Below, piece after piece: positions 1 through 8,427 of a stretch of 64,000 nucleotides of DNA. A program made the translations under genes and the position numbers. Within the stretch, counting starts at the first letter, position 1. Each line of letters opens with the position of its first letter. This stretch comes from Bacillus cereus G9842. GTDB taxonomy: Bacteria; Bacillota; Bacilli; Bacillales; Bacillaceae_G. The notes under the pieces were generated by a model. It did not search any database, was not told the origin of the DNA, and worked only from the letters and a program-made list of their open reading frames with translations. The stretch covers positions 4,872,001 through 4,936,000 of the forward strand of contig NC_011772.1 of assembly GCF_000021305.1 (NCBI RefSeq), given 5' to 3'.

Positions 1-672
1 ATGGCAGTTATTGCAATCGCAGACAAAGGGAACCTTCTTCATGCTCCTGATATGTACATGGAAAAAATCGCGGTTGGTCCAAAAGCAGCTGGTAAAATTA
101 GCTTAGATGATCCAATTGAAAAAACAATTGAAATTGTAGCAGAAGCTAACAATAAAAAGATTCGTGATCTAACAGTTATCGTTCAAGAACGTGAGCGTCA
201 TCAAGATATTATTGACCGTGTTCGTGCAAAAGGTGCACGCGTAAAATTATTTGGTGACGGTGATGTTGGTGCGTCAATCGCAACAGCACTACCTGGAACG
301 GGTATCGACTTATTCGTAGGTATTGGCGGAGCTCCAGAAGGTGTTATTTCTGCAGCAGCATTAAAGTGCCTTGAAGGTGAAATGCAAGCTCGCTTAGTTC
401 CAATGAACGAAGAAGAAGAAGCTCGTTGTCGTGAAATGGGATTAGAAGATCCTCGTCAACTTCTTATGTTAGACGATTTAGTATCTGGTGATGATGCAAT
501 CTTCTCAGCAACTGGTGTATCTGCTGGTGAGTTATTAGACGGTGTTAAATTCCTTGGCGGAGATTTAGCTGAAACATACTCTATCGTAATGCGTTACAAA
601 ACAAGAACAGTACGATTCATTAAAACGCATCACCATTTAGATCATAAACCACACTTAAACTTAGATATTTAA
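1..672 (+). CDS. glpX: Class II fructose-1,6-bisphosphatase GlpX, 3' part
   Basis: This is the C-terminal 223 residues of a GlpX-type fructose-1,6-bisphosphatase, which hydrolyses fructose-1,6-bisphosphate to fructose-6-phosphate in gluconeogenesis. The family is about 320 residues long, so the N-terminal third, including the acidic metal-binding segment, lies before the window; the ATG at base 1 is an internal methionine. Visible family features are the AVIAIADKGN strand, GDGDVGASIATALPGTGID and the glycine-rich GIGGAPEGV sugar-phosphate loop. The gene ends with TAA 16 bases before the next start and probably shares its transcript. Family assignment is firm; whether this is the main or a second GlpX copy cannot be told here. 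Confidence 0.93.
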   Translation: MAVIAIADKGNLLHAPDMYMEKIAVGPKAAGKISLDDPIEKTIEIVAEANNKKIRDLTVIVQERERHQDIIDRVRAKGARVKLFGDGDVGASIATALPGTGIDLFVGIGGAPEGVISAAALKCLEGEMQARLVPMNEEEEARCREMGLEDPRQLLMLDDLVSGDDAIFSATGVSAGELLDGVKFLGGDLAETYSIVMRYKTRTVRFIKTHHHLDHKPHLNLDI

Positions 673-688
673 TAAAGGAGCCATGTGT

Positions 689-955
689 ATGGAAGAACGT
701 TTCTTTCTGTACGACGACACTGTCGCTACAAAAACTCGTTTCGTTAGCTTTATGGGAGAAAATGAGCGTCATGATTTAGCGCTTTTATATTCCGATCGTC
801 ATTACGGTAAAACAATTGTACTTGATATGCAAAGTAATAAATTTGCAATTATCGGTGCTGACGATTTAAACGAACCAGGCTACTTAGAGCACGCATTTTC
901 TATGACTGAAGAAATTGCAGAAGAGTTACGCTCATTTTTATTTGAACTTATATAA
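689..955 (+). CDS. DUF3055 (SAV0927-type) small cytosolic protein
   Basis: This 88-residue acidic soluble protein has no signal peptide or membrane segment. It resembles the DUF3055 family of Firmicutes, whose function is unknown. Two ATGs are in frame, at 683 and 689. The AAAGGAG at 674-680 leaves only two bases before the first but eight before the second, so 689 is the better start. It follows glpX closely and is closed by a strong terminator. No catalytic motif is visible. The family call is from recognition of the sequence (ERFFLYDDT, HYGKTIVLDMQS) and was not checked by search. Confidence 0.75.
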   Translation: MEERFFLYDDTVATKTRFVSFMGENERHDLALLYSDRHYGKTIVLDMQSNKFAIIGADDLNEPGYLEHAFSMTEEIAEELRSFLFELI

Positions 956-966
956 TTTATCGTATG

Positions 967-992
967 CACCAGCTATTTTAGCTGGTGTTTTT
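967..992 (+). terminator. Rho-independent terminator
   Basis: Perfect 8-bp stem CACCAGCT/AGCTGGTG with a 5-base loop and five Ts, 12 bases after the DUF3055 stop. It ends the glpX transcript. Confidence 0.85.
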
Positions 993-1005
993 CTGTTATA
1001 AGAGT

Positions 1006-1034
1006 TTCGAATTTTCAATTTTTTATGTTATAAT
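1006..1034 (+). promoter_or_regulatory. Sigma-A-type promoter of the small RNA
   Basis: A consensus TATAAT at 1029-1034 has a weak -35 (TTCGAA, 1006-1011) at 17 bp. It sits just after the upstream terminator and before the structured non-coding stretch. Confidence 0.55.
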
Positions 1035-1040
1035 TAAGAA

Positions 1041-1243
1041 TAAATCTATTTGGATAGAAAGGACGTTATCTACGTATGCCAACATTTACTTTGTAATGGA
1101 CCAGCAATTGGATAGCATTACTCTCAAAAAAGCACCACGCTTTTTCAAGGGAGTAGTCTGCCCATTCCCATTACAAAGGAACGTATTGCATCTGTAGTAT
1201 GATGTTTACGGAGGTTCCTCTTTGGAGAACCTCCTTTTATTTT
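1041..1243 (+). ncRNA. Candidate structured small RNA, about 200 nt, unidentified
   Basis: The stretch has a TATAAT box just upstream, extended rod-like pairing and its own terminator, but no convincing reading frame. The 10-bp arms TTTGTAATGG (1090-1099) and CCATTACAAA (1168-1177) pair perfectly. Inside them TACTC/GAGTA (1119-1123, 1151-1155) and AAAAAGC/GCTTTTT (1126-1132, 1139-1145) form an apical stem with a short loop. The terminator GGAGGTTC/GAACCTCC lies at 1210-1234. Length and rod shape recall 6S RNA, but the position is not that of known Bacillus 6S genes and I do not recognise the family. It could instead be the 5' leader of the gene at 1329, attenuated by this terminator. Confidence 0.5.
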
Positions 1244-1245
1244 TG
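1210..1245 (+). terminator. Terminator of the candidate small RNA
   Basis: 8-bp perfect stem GGAGGTTC/GAACCTCC, 9-base loop, then TTTTATTTTT. It lies 84 bases before the next start codon. Confidence 0.8.
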
Positions 1246-1328
1246 TCTTTTTCTCATGTCTTCATACTACAAGACATCCAAATAGCTGTATTACGTTTCT
1301 TTGCCACTACTATAAGAGGTGAAGGAAA

Positions 1329-1826
1329 ATGCAGAAAGTACAACTTTCTTGGAGTTTATATGAAAATCAGCAACACACAATCGAAAAATATTGTAAAAAT
1401 TGCGGACGTACTACCCTATTTACTGATACGAATATTCGTAGGCATAACGCCAATGGAAAAAACATATACCGCTTTGCTATTTATAAATGTCCGAAAGATC
1501 ATACGTGGAATCAAAAACTGCGTATTTATAAATCATTTACTGATCACGTTGAAACGATCGATATGACCCAGCAAGATCAAACGGAAACAAGTACTACTAT
1601 TTCCATTATGCAACATAAAGAAAACGGCATAGCCGAAATCACGATTGTATTAGACCTCATTTTTGGTTCTCACCGAATGGATAAGACCTTATCCACATAT
1701 ATTTCTGATTGGAGCCGTACACTCATTGTGGATAAAATTAAAAATGGGGATATTCAATTGAACGGACAACAAATGAAGCCAAATACAATACTTTCTGAAG
1801 GCGATCATATCTCGATTTGTTTATAA
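1329..1826 (+). CDS. Unknown protein with zinc-ribbon-like cysteines and S4-like C-terminus
   Basis: This 165-residue soluble protein starts at ATG 1329 behind GAGGTGAAGG. Residues about 22-55 hold CKNCG and a later CPKDH, a possible zinc-ribbon-like pair of knuckles. The last 50 residues (DKTLSTYISDWSRTLIVDKIKNG then DIQLNGQQMKPNTILSEGDHI in pattern) follow the S4 RNA-binding fold pattern of RluA- and RpsD-type proteins. An RNA-associated role is an inference; I cannot name the protein. The overlapping frame at 1222-1566 is a shadow without a usable ribosome binding site. The upstream terminator suggests its expression could depend on read-through. Confidence 0.7.
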   Translation: MQKVQLSWSLYENQQHTIEKYCKNCGRTTLFTDTNIRRHNANGKNIYRFAIYKCPKDHTWNQKLRIYKSFTDHVETIDMTQQDQTETSTTISIMQHKENGIAEITIVLDLIFGSHRMDKTLSTYISDWSRTLIVDKIKNGDIQLNGQQMKPNTILSEGDHISICL

Positions 1827-1843
1827 GCGAGAATATGTAAAAA

Positions 1844-1873
1844 ATCCTCTTACAATTGTAAGAGGATTTTTTT
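1844..1873. terminator. Bidirectional terminator
   Basis: Perfect inverted repeat ATCCTCTTACAA/TTGTAAGAGGAT with Ts on both sides. It separates the convergent genes at 1329 and 1872. Confidence 0.85.
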
Positions 1874-2183
1874 ATTTCTTCACTTTTCGTAATACGAAGT
1901 GTGCACAACCGAAGTTACAGTACTCGTATAAATACTCCGTTAACGTACTAATTTTCGTATCATATGTCGCACGTTGGTTACTATCATCAAAGAATCCTCG
2001 CAGTCTAAGTTGCTCATATCCCCAGTCTCCAACGATATAATCATATTTATTTAAAATTTCTGCATAGCGCTCTTTAAATGCTTCTTCACTAAAACCGTCA
2101 CGAAAGTTTTTAATTACTTCGTACTGAACATTATTAATGCTCACCGTAGCATGAATCTCTTGCTCTTGCTTTTGCTCCATCAT
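1872..2183 (-). CDS. yutD: YutD-like protein (DUF1027)
   Basis: This 103-residue soluble protein matches the YutD family (DUF1027) in length and in conserved blocks such as YDYIVGDWGYEQLRLRGF and the cysteine pair near the C-terminus (EYCNFGCAHFVL). No function is established for the family. Two adjacent ATGs (2183 and 2180) follow GAGGAAG; the second has the better spacing. The neighbouring lipoprotein gene is the yutC counterpart and lipA is the yutB counterpart, so the local order supports the call. A terminator lies directly downstream. Confidence 0.8.
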   Translation of the reverse strand: MMEQKQEQEIHATVSINNVQYEVIKNFRDGFSEEAFKERYAEILNKYDYIVGDWGYEQLRLRGFFDDSNQRATYDTKISTLTEYLYEYCNFGCAHFVLRKVKK

Positions 2184-2298
2184 TAACTTCCTCTCTAAGC
2201 ATTCTTCTTTTTATCGTATCACAAAGCATACCAACCAACAATTTCAAATACAAAAAATTGAAAATTAGTGCATGCTATGGAGAAGGAGGTGATACATC

Positions 2299-2877
2299 GT
2301 GAAAAAACAAATTTTACTTTCCCTTCTCACTATTTCCTTATTTGCAGGGTGCCAATCAGCGAACAAAGCTGAAATGGAACGTGAAGAAGGAAGCCGTGTT
2401 CTTGTTTCCAATAAAAACGACATGTATCATACGGAAAATACAAATACAAGACTCACAAGAGTCGGTTATTCTTCTAAACAAAAGCATGAAGTATCTAACA
2501 AACAAGTAGGGGCCATTAATCGCGAGAAAGTCGCTGAAATGATTACAAGCATGACAGTCAAACTTCCTGACGTTACAAACGCTGCTACACTCGTTACTGA
2601 TGATGAAGTGTTCGTTGTATACCGTGCAAACACAACGGATCCGAAACTTGTAGCGGATCAAGTATATAGAGCTGCCTTGTCCATCGTCCCTCGCTATTAT
2701 AAAGCATATGTATCAACAGACCAAAAGTTGATTTCCCAAATTCAAGGCCTTCAATCTGGCGCATTAAATGATACAGAATATACGCAAAGCCTCGATATGT
2801 TAAAACGTGAAATGAGTAAAAATCCTCATTTGAACAATACGGGGGATCAAACTTTAAATGATATGATTAAAAAGTAA
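2299..2877 (+). CDS. YhcN/YlaJ-family sporulation lipoprotein (YutC-like)
   Basis: A 192-residue lipoprotein: lysine start, hydrophobic core and lipobox LFAGC put the lipidated cysteine at about residue 18. The mature part has the YhcN/YlaJ-type fold pattern with the IVPRYYKAYVS segment. Members are mostly forespore or spore-associated lipoproteins, and a sporulation role here is inferred from the family. The start is GTG (2299) behind a very strong AAGGAGGTGAT at 2283-2293. It is transcribed divergently from yutD, matching the B. subtilis yutC-yutD pair. The long minus-strand frame inside it is a shadow. Confidence 0.8.
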   Translation: MKKQILLSLLTISLFAGCQSANKAEMEREEGSRVLVSNKNDMYHTENTNTRLTRVGYSSKQKHEVSNKQVGAINREKVAEMITSMTVKLPDVTNAATLVTDDEVFVVYRANTTDPKLVADQVYRAALSIVPRYYKAYVSTDQKLISQIQGLQSGALNDTEYTQSLDMLKREMSKNPHLNNTGDQTLNDMIKK

Positions 2878-2907
2878 AACAGGTGGAGAAAATCTCCACC
2901 TGTTTTA
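2876..2907. terminator. Bidirectional terminator
   Basis: Perfect 14-bp stem AAAACAGGTGGAGA/TCTCCACCTGTTTT with a 3-base loop. It overlaps the stop region of the lipoprotein gene and serves the convergent MerR gene. Confidence 0.85.
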
Positions 2908-3639
2908 CTTTTTATTACGATCCGCATAAACTTCCATCGCATCACACATAAACTGCGCTAACCCCTCGCCAAACTTATCGATATTTTTCGTGAAGCGCTC
3001 ATCAGCGACATACATTTGACCGAGTCCCTTAAAAGCGTCTAATGAATAGTGACTAAAGTTTTGCAAGTAATCGTACCATACTTTGATTGCTCCCTGCGCC
3101 TCTTTAGAATCTGGTGCACCGTGTCTCAGTACCGCTAAATTTCTATAAATAGTATTAAACTCTTCTTGGTTCTCTTTTGACATACCTTTTGCATATTCGT
3201 TCGCTTTATCTACAGCTGCGTCTCCCCATTTTTCACGTGCTTCTTCTTCATATGGGTTATGGCTGAAATCGAATCCTTCAAATTTCTCTTTGTTCGTCAT
3301 TTCAATCTCTCCTTTTGTATGCTGAATTGTTTTATCAATCGTCGCAATCACCTTATCTAATCTGGCACGCTTTTCAATAAGCATTTTCTTATGAAGCTGT
3401 AGTGCCTCTTCGCGATCAAATGATGGACTCATGATAATTTCTTTAATTTTCTTCAAAGGGAAGCCAAGCTCTTTAAAAAACAAAATTTGCTGCAATGTCT
3501 CTAGATTTTCATTGGAATACAGACGATATCCAGACTCTGTCGTCTCGTCTGGGGTTAACAACCCAATTTCATCGTAATGATGCAGTGTGCGCACACTAAT
3601 TCCAACTAAATCAGCTACTTCTTTTACCTTCATTGTCAT
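2905..3639 (-). CDS. MerR-family activator with TipAS effector domain (Mta-like)
   Basis: This 244-residue regulator starts at the ATG at 3639, preceded by AGGGGGAG; the longer frame upstream has no ribosome binding site. Residues 1-70 form a MerR winged helix ([22 protein letters not shown]), residues 75-115 the dimerisation helix, and about 125-240 a TipAS domain, which in TipA and Mta relatives binds drugs or other ligands. MerR proteins untwist promoters with long spacers; such a promoter and a palindrome lie just upstream of this gene, so autoregulation is likely. The divergent protease gene shares the 142-bp intergenic region and could also be controlled. The ligand cannot be inferred. 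Confidence 0.85.
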   Translation of the reverse strand: MTMKVKEVADLVGISVRTLHHYDEIGLLTPDETTESGYRLYSNENLETLQQILFFKELGFPLKKIKEIIMSPSFDREEALQLHKKMLIEKRARLDKVIATIDKTIQHTKGEIEMTNKEKFEGFDFSHNPYEEEAREKWGDAAVDKANEYAKGMSKENQEEFNTIYRNLAVLRHGAPDSKEAQGAIKVWYDYLQNFSHYSLDAFKGLGQMYVADERFTKNIDKFGEGLAQFMCDAMEVYADRNKK

Positions 3640-3661
3640 GTGTATCTCCCCCTTAGTACAT

Positions 3662-3692
3662 ACGATAAAGTATGACGCAACGTTAGAGTCAA
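3662..3692 (-). promoter_or_regulatory. MerR-type promoter and operator
   Basis: On the minus strand TTGACT (3692-3687) and TATCGT (3667-3662) are 19 bp apart, the long spacer typical of MerR-controlled promoters. The spacer holds an imperfect palindrome TGACGCAACGTTAGAGTCA (3673-3691, plus-strand sense) similar to operators of TipA/Mta-like regulators. Confidence 0.65.
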
Positions 3693-3781
3693 TAAGTAAA
3701 TTCATTTTCTTTCTAAAAGTTTCATCTCTCCCGTATTTCATGCATAATAGATATGTACATATATTAGAAAGCGGTGAAAGT

Positions 3782-4555
3782 ATGGTTTCAAATACTGTAA
3801 TTGCCAGCATCATCTTTCAACTCATTGTCTCGATTCTGGTCCCAATTATCGTACTCGTTTATTTCCGTAAAAAATATAATATTAATTGGAAAGTGGTCGG
3901 CATTGGTGTTCTTATCTTTATCGGATTTACCCAAATTCTTGAAACACCATTCCACCTATTTATGCGCGGTAATCCAACAATCGCTCCATTTTTAGAAAAT
4001 CCGTTTGCCTTCGCAATTTATGGCGGATTGACTGCTGGTATTTTTGAAGAATTAGGACGCTTCGTTGCCTTCTTCTTCTTACTAAAAAAATATCTAGAAT
4101 ATAAAGATGGCTTCGCTTATGGAATTGGTCACGGCGGAATTGAATCTATTTTAATTGGCGGTTTTTCTGCATTACAAGCATTAATCTTTGCTAATTCTAT
4201 TAACGATGGTAGCTTCGCTCAACTGATTGAACAAAAACCCGAACTCAGCATTTTACAAGACATGTTAATTCAGCAACCTGCCTACTTATACTTCCTTGGT
4301 AGCGTAGAAAGAATTATGGCACTCGTGCTTCAAATCGCCTTTACAATGCTTGTTTTATACGCAGTAAAACAGAAGAAATATATCTTCCTAGTATACGCTA
4401 TACTATTCCACGCATTTGTAGACTTCTTTGCGGCACTTTACCAAACAAAGACAATCAATATCTTTGTTGCCGAAGGAATTACACTTCTCTGTACAATTGG
4501 TGCTGTCGTTCTTATTCGCAAAATGAAAGAGAAATTAATGAGTGTACCAGAGTAA
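3782..4555 (+). CDS. YhfC-type intramembrane metalloprotease
   Basis: This 257-residue protein has about seven hydrophobic segments. The signature EELGR (near residue 112) and later conserved polar residues in membrane helices ([17 protein letters not shown]) fit the YhfC family, related to CPBP/Abi-type glutamic intramembrane proteases. A proteolytic role is inferred from the family; substrates are unknown. The start ATG 3782 follows GGTGAAAG; the longer open frame overlaps the MerR promoter and is not used. It is divergent from the MerR/TipAS gene, which may regulate it, and ends at a strong terminator. Confidence 0.8.
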   Translation: MVSNTVIASIIFQLIVSILVPIIVLVYFRKKYNINWKVVGIGVLIFIGFTQILETPFHLFMRGNPTIAPFLENPFAFAIYGGLTAGIFEELGRFVAFFFLLKKYLEYKDGFAYGIGHGGIESILIGGFSALQALIFANSINDGSFAQLIEQKPELSILQDMLIQQPAYLYFLGSVERIMALVLQIAFTMLVLYAVKQKKYIFLVYAILFHAFVDFFAALYQTKTINIFVAEGITLLCTIGAVVLIRKMKEKLMSVPE

Positions 4556-4558
4556 AAA

Positions 4559-4590
4559 AATAACCCACCGGTTGGTGGGTTATTTTTTAT
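4559..4590. terminator. Bidirectional terminator
   Basis: 11-bp perfect stem AATAACCCACC/GGTGGGTTATT with T-tracts on both strands, between convergent genes. Confidence 0.85.
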
Positions 4591-5023
4591 AAGGACTATC
4601 ACAATGATGATAACTTTTACCCTCCTTTAGCTCCCTCTTTGTTTCTGCATCTATAACGATGTACTTATGAAACTCTTCTACTTCATTTTGAGTAAAAGAA
4701 GCGAAAAAATAAACTTGGCGATCAGGGTGAACAAAAAAATCTTGAAGCACCACTCTACTTCGACAACCGACAGCTGTTTTTTTTAGGAAAGAAAATTCTT
4801 CATCAGGCACTTCTTTAAATAAGATTTTTTTCCGAACACTATATGCTGCATTTTTATATTCTTTATAGATTTTCTTATCTAACTGTTTATAAAAAACATC
4901 CTCACTCACAAATGACTTATTTCGATTGCTTGGATAATTTAGTTTTTGGTTGGATTCTGCATATGTTGTGGACAATTGCGTAAGAAAACAAATAATGAAT
5001 ATGATACATATCATTTTTTTCAT
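4580..5023 (-). CDS. Secreted protein of unknown function
   Basis: I do not recognise this 147-residue protein. The N-terminus (MKKMICIIFIICFLTQL then STTYA) is a clear Sec signal peptide with a cleavage site near residue 23. The rest is lysine-rich and soluble, with two cysteines (about residues 88 and 142) that might form a disulfide. Two adjacent ATGs are possible; GAGGTG is better spaced for the second, at 5023. It stands alone between a terminator and a divergent phosphatase gene. No enzymatic motif is visible. Confidence 0.7.
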   Translation of the reverse strand: MKKMICIIFIICFLTQLSTTYAESNQKLNYPSNRNKSFVSEDVFYKQLDKKIYKEYKNAAYSVRKKILFKEVPDEEFSFLKKTAVGCRSRVVLQDFFVHPDRQVYFFASFTQNEVEEFHKYIVIDAETKRELKEGKSYHHCDSPYKK

Positions 5024-5156
5024 CATTGCACCTCAATTTTTTATTATCCACATTACTTTTCCACATATTTAAATCCATATGCCGTTTCCAATAAAAAGGA
5101 ATTATTTCCACATTTGTCGAAGTATATAGCGTCAACTTGAAAGATGGGGATGAATT

Positions 5157-5711
5157 ATGAAGAAAATTATTGTAATACGACATTGTTCAGCAACTGGGCA
5201 AAAACGTGATGCTGAATTAACGACCGATGGGAAAGATCAAGCAAATAACCTTGCTACATTCCTCTTAGAAAATCATCTACAAATCGATCATATTATTTCA
5301 AGCCCATTTGTCCGAGCTATCGATTCCATTCGGCCCTATGCGCTCCAAGCTAGCTTATCTATCCAAGAAGATGAACGATTAACTGAACGCATATTGAGCA
5401 ACGTTCCAATGGATGATTGGATGCAAAAACTAGAATCCACTTTTACGAACATAGATATTGCCTTTTCAGGCGGAGAGTCAACAAAACAAGCAACAGACCG
5501 TGCCATATCGCTTATTCAAGATGTTTTACAATTAAACCATACGACAACACTACTTGTTACACACGGCAATTTACTTACACTCATTTTAAAGCATTTTGAT
5601 CATACGATTGGCTTTAATGAATGGAGAGCTTTAACGAATCCTGATATTTACGAAATTACAATCGACGAACAATGTATCATAACACGCTTATGGAAAGCAT
5701 CGTCCAAGTAA
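5157..5711 (+). CDS. Histidine phosphatase family protein
   Basis: A 184-residue member of the phosphoglycerate-mutase/acid-phosphatase superfamily. The catalytic RH motif lies at residues 8-9 (VIRHCSATGQ); the supporting Arg follows SSPFVRA (about residue 50), the acid is in DERLTER, and the second catalytic His is in LLVTHGN (about residue 136). The short length fits the bacterial SixA/CobC-like branch that dephosphorylates small phosphoesters or proteins; the substrate is unknown. It starts at ATG 5157 behind GATGGGGAT. Codon use is like its neighbours and nothing suggests transfer. Confidence 0.85.
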   Translation: MKKIIVIRHCSATGQKRDAELTTDGKDQANNLATFLLENHLQIDHIISSPFVRAIDSIRPYALQASLSIQEDERLTERILSNVPMDDWMQKLESTFTNIDIAFSGGESTKQATDRAISLIQDVLQLNHTTTLLVTHGNLLTLILKHFDHTIGFNEWRALTNPDIYEITIDEQCIITRLWKASSK

Positions 5712-5785
5712 TATCCCTTTCAAAAACATTCAGTTGACGCCACGAGAAGAGACTGTTCTAACAATAGAAAGGGGTATTATTTCAT

Positions 5786-6265
5786 ATGTACGAAGACGTA
5801 CTTGCTCTACTACATAAAACAAATGTTTCTTATGAAAAGTTCGAACACGAACCGGTACTCGATTATGAGACAGATCGGATTGTACGTGAGAGACTTGGCT
5901 TACAAGGTACTCCAAGTAAAAGCTTATTTTTAAAATCAACATCTGGAAATTTTTACGTGTTTTTTACGTTAGAAGGAACTCGGCTTAACCGAGGAGAGAT
6001 GAAAGAAATAACTGGAGAACGCTTATCGCTCTGTTCTCCTGATGAACTAAGAATGGAAACTGGCTGTACTCCAGGATGTGTAGCTCCTTTTGGTTATTCA
6101 CAAGATGTAACAATTATTGTGGACAGTTCCGTTTATGCGTACGATAAAATTTTAATTACACCTGGTGTTCCTGAATTTACAATTGAATTATCCACAGAAG
6201 AATTAAAAAAGATTTTATTAACATGTCCAAATACCGTTTTAGAGTACAAACAAAAAGAGAGCTAA
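5786..6265 (+). CDS. YbaK/EbsC-type aminoacyl-tRNA deacylase domain protein
   Basis: This 159-residue single-domain protein matches the YbaK/ProX-like family, which hydrolyses mischarged aminoacyl-tRNAs in trans. Supporting blocks are YEKFEHEPV near the N-terminus, the GTPSKSLFLK segment with the conserved lysine (about residue 47) and the GCTPGCVAPFGY loop (about residues 95-106). It acts in the cytosol; the specific mischarged tRNA cannot be told from sequence. The start ATG 5786 follows AAAGGGG at a somewhat long spacing. It converges on lipA and shares a terminator with it. Confidence 0.82.
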   Translation: MYEDVLALLHKTNVSYEKFEHEPVLDYETDRIVRERLGLQGTPSKSLFLKSTSGNFYVFFTLEGTRLNRGEMKEITGERLSLCSPDELRMETGCTPGCVAPFGYSQDVTIIVDSSVYAYDKILITPGVPEFTIELSTEELKKILLTCPNTVLEYKQKES

Positions 6266-6283
6266 TCGTTAGCTCTCTTTTTT
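6254..6283. terminator. Bidirectional terminator
   Basis: 12-bp perfect stem AAAGAGAGCTAA/TTAGCTCTCTTT with a 3-base loop. It overlaps the stop codon of the YbaK-like gene and ends lipA from the other side. Confidence 0.85.
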
Positions 6284-6285
6284 CA

Positions 6286-7182
6286 TTATTTAGCTTCTGC
6301 TGTTTTTTCTTTTGCAGAACGTACTTGCTCGTCCGCATGGTAAGAAGAACGCACAAGTGGGCCAGCTTCACAGTGGCTAAATCCTTTGCTAAGTGCAATT
6401 TCTTTAAGCTCTGCAAATTCTGCTGGTGGATAATATTTAATAACTGGTAAATGCTTCTTAGATGGTTGTAGATATTGTCCAAGAGTTAAAATATCCACAT
6501 TGTTTGCACGTAAGTCATCCATTGCTTCAATTAAATCTTCTCTTGTTTCACCTAAGCCGACCATAATGCTCGATTTAGTTGGAATATCAGGCTGCATTTC
6601 TTTTGCTCGACGTAAAAACTCTAATGAACGGTCATATTTTGCTCTAGCGCGAACTCGGTTAGATAATCGACGTACTGTTTCAATGTTATGGTTTAAAATA
6701 TCTGGTTTTGCATCCATTAACATTTTTAAGTTTTCTTCTACCCCAGCCATATCAGATGGTAATACTTCGATAGACGTGAATGGGTTTTTACGACGTACTG
6801 CTCGTACTGTTTCAGCAAAAACAGCTGCTCCGCCGTCCTTTAAATCATCACGTGCAACCGCTGTTATAACAACGTGCTTTAAGCCCATTTGTACTACTGA
6901 ATCTGCTACGCGTTCTGGTTCTTGTAAATCAAGCTCAGTTGGTAAGCCTGTTTTAACCGCACAAAAACGACAAGCGCGTGTACAAACCGCACCTAAAATC
7001 ATAAATGTTGCTGTTTTTCTTACAGCCCAGCATTCATGAATATTCGGACATTTTGCCTCTTCACAAACGGTATGAAGATTCTTAGAACGCATCATTTTCT
7101 TTAAGCCTGTATAGTTTTCATTCGTGTTTAACTTAATTTTCAACCATTCGGGCTTGCGCTTATATTCTGTTTGTTTTGTCAT
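6286..7182 (-). CDS. lipA: Lipoyl synthase LipA
   Basis: A 298-residue radical-SAM enzyme that inserts two sulfurs into protein-bound octanoyl groups, making the lipoyl cofactor of 2-oxoacid dehydrogenases and GcvH. The auxiliary cluster motif [13 protein letters not shown] and the radical-SAM motif [10 protein letters not shown] are both complete, and the C-terminal serine that ligates the auxiliary cluster is present (RSSYHADEQ). The start is ATG 7182 with GGAG nine bases upstream; a TTG three codons earlier abuts the ribosome binding site and is rejected. Single gene between terminators and the divergent yunA, as in B. subtilis (yutB-yunA). The substrate gene gcvH lies at 23 kb. Confidence 0.97.
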   Translation of the reverse strand: MTKQTEYKRKPEWLKIKLNTNENYTGLKKMMRSKNLHTVCEEAKCPNIHECWAVRKTATFMILGAVCTRACRFCAVKTGLPTELDLQEPERVADSVVQMGLKHVVITAVARDDLKDGGAAVFAETVRAVRRKNPFTSIEVLPSDMAGVEENLKMLMDAKPDILNHNIETVRRLSNRVRARAKYDRSLEFLRRAKEMQPDIPTKSSIMVGLGETREDLIEAMDDLRANNVDILTLGQYLQPSKKHLPVIKYYPPAEFAELKEIALSKGFSHCEAGPLVRSSYHADEQVRSAKEKTAEAK

Positions 7183-7371
7183 GGTTATCAACTCCGCACA
7201 ATATGAAATAGTTTACCGTGTTCGCTTCTTTCAATGTAACATATCTATTCTAACGTATGAAAGCGATTTGCTCAAATGAAGATTCTAAGATTTTTTCCAA
7301 TCGTTCCCTATAATGAAATACTCCGTATATCCCACACTAAAAAGAGTGATGTTGTGAAAGGAGTCTATTTC

Positions 7372-8355
7372 ATGCTTCGAAAAATTTCTCTTTTGCTTTC
7401 TATTTGTTTTCTTCTCCACCAAAACATCGCCTACGGTGAAGATAATCAGCAAAGCATATACGAAAAGCGCATGGTACTATATAAAGAAACCGAGCAGTCT
7501 TCAGGCATTCCATGGTATTACTTAGCTGCAATGGATCAATATGAAAGAAATATACGGAGCGTAAGAAAAGATATTCCAAAAAAACCAGATGCCATCATTT
7601 CCCTTTATTTCAAACCAGAAATATGGGCTGGACCTGTTAATAGTAACGACACTCTCCCCCATACAATTTCTCTATTTGGCGGAATAGGTTTAGATGGTGA
7701 CAAAGATGGATTTGCAAATGCAAATAGCGACCGTGATCTTCTGCATACCGCAGCGACTATTTTAAGGAAACAAGGAACGTCAGAAGACCGTATTAAAATT
7801 ATGCTTTGGGAATATTATAGACGTGCAAAAACAGTTGATTTAATTAGCGAATACGCCCAAATTTATAAACATTATGGACGTATTAATTTAGAAGGAAATG
7901 CTTTTCCTCTTCCGATTCGTAGTGACCATAGCTACCGTAGTACTTTCGGTGCTGGAAGAAGTTTTGGGGGCAGACGAGTTCATGAAGGAACCGATATTTT
8001 TGCCGGATATGGCGTGCCAGTAAGATCGACTTGCTATGGCATTATTGAAACGAAAGGTTGGAACCGCCTTGGTGGATGGCGCATTGGTATTCGCGACCTT
8101 CATAACAATTACCATTATTACGCTCATTTAGGCGGGTTCTCAAAAGAAATACAGCTTGGACAAATTGTTGAGCCCGGAAAAGTAATCGGGTTTGTTGGTA
8201 GCACTGGCTATGGCCCCCCTGGTACAGCCGGAAAATTCCCACCCCACTTACATTTTGGCATATATAAAGACAATGGCTATACAGAATGGGCCTTCGATCC
8301 ATATATGCATTTAAGCCTTTGGGAACGCAAAGAACGAGCAAATACAAAACGATAA
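7372..8355 (+). CDS. yunA: YunA-like secreted M23 peptidase
   Basis: A 327-residue exported protein with a signal peptide (MLRKISLLLSICFLL, cleavage near AYGED). The C-terminal half, about residues 180-310, is a LytM/M23 metallo-endopeptidase domain with zinc-ligand motifs HEGTD and HLHFG plus YYAHL. Such enzymes cut peptidoglycan cross-bridges or peptides. The N-terminal half is the YunA-specific region with GLDGDKDGFANANSDRD, which could bind calcium. The start 7372 follows AAAGGAG; the earlier ATG of the frame has no ribosome binding site. It is divergent from lipA and precedes yunB on the opposite strand. Confidence 0.88.
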   Translation: MLRKISLLLSICFLLHQNIAYGEDNQQSIYEKRMVLYKETEQSSGIPWYYLAAMDQYERNIRSVRKDIPKKPDAIISLYFKPEIWAGPVNSNDTLPHTISLFGGIGLDGDKDGFANANSDRDLLHTAATILRKQGTSEDRIKIMLWEYYRRAKTVDLISEYAQIYKHYGRINLEGNAFPLPIRSDHSYRSTFGAGRSFGGRRVHEGTDIFAGYGVPVRSTCYGIIETKGWNRLGGWRIGIRDLHNNYHYYAHLGGFSKEIQLGQIVEPGKVIGFVGSTGYGPPGTAGKFPPHLHFGIYKDNGYTEWAFDPYMHLSLWERKERANTKR

Positions 8356-8383
8356 CCGTAGCGCATTGCTACGGTTATTTTTT
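8354..8383 (+). terminator. Rho-independent terminator of yunA
   Basis: 9-bp stem AACCGTAGC/GCTACGGTT, 5-base loop and a T-rich tail, overlapping the yunA stop. Confidence 0.85.
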
Positions 8384-8427
8384 ATCCAGTAAAAGCCCGA
8401 TTGATTCAAGTTTCACTTTATATGCAA

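Noticed and set aside
1..3. ATG at base 1 as the glpX start
   Set aside because: The remaining protein is about 100 residues short and lacks the N-terminal catalytic segment; it is an internal methionine at the window edge.
985..1197. 70-codon plus-strand frame
   Set aside because: It begins inside the terminator region, overlaps the promoter and the structured RNA and has no ribosome binding site.
1222..1566. 114-codon frame overlapping the S4-like gene
   Set aside because: It starts inside the terminator hairpin loop region, lacks a ribosome site, and the overlapping frame at 1329 has both a good site and domain-like sequence.
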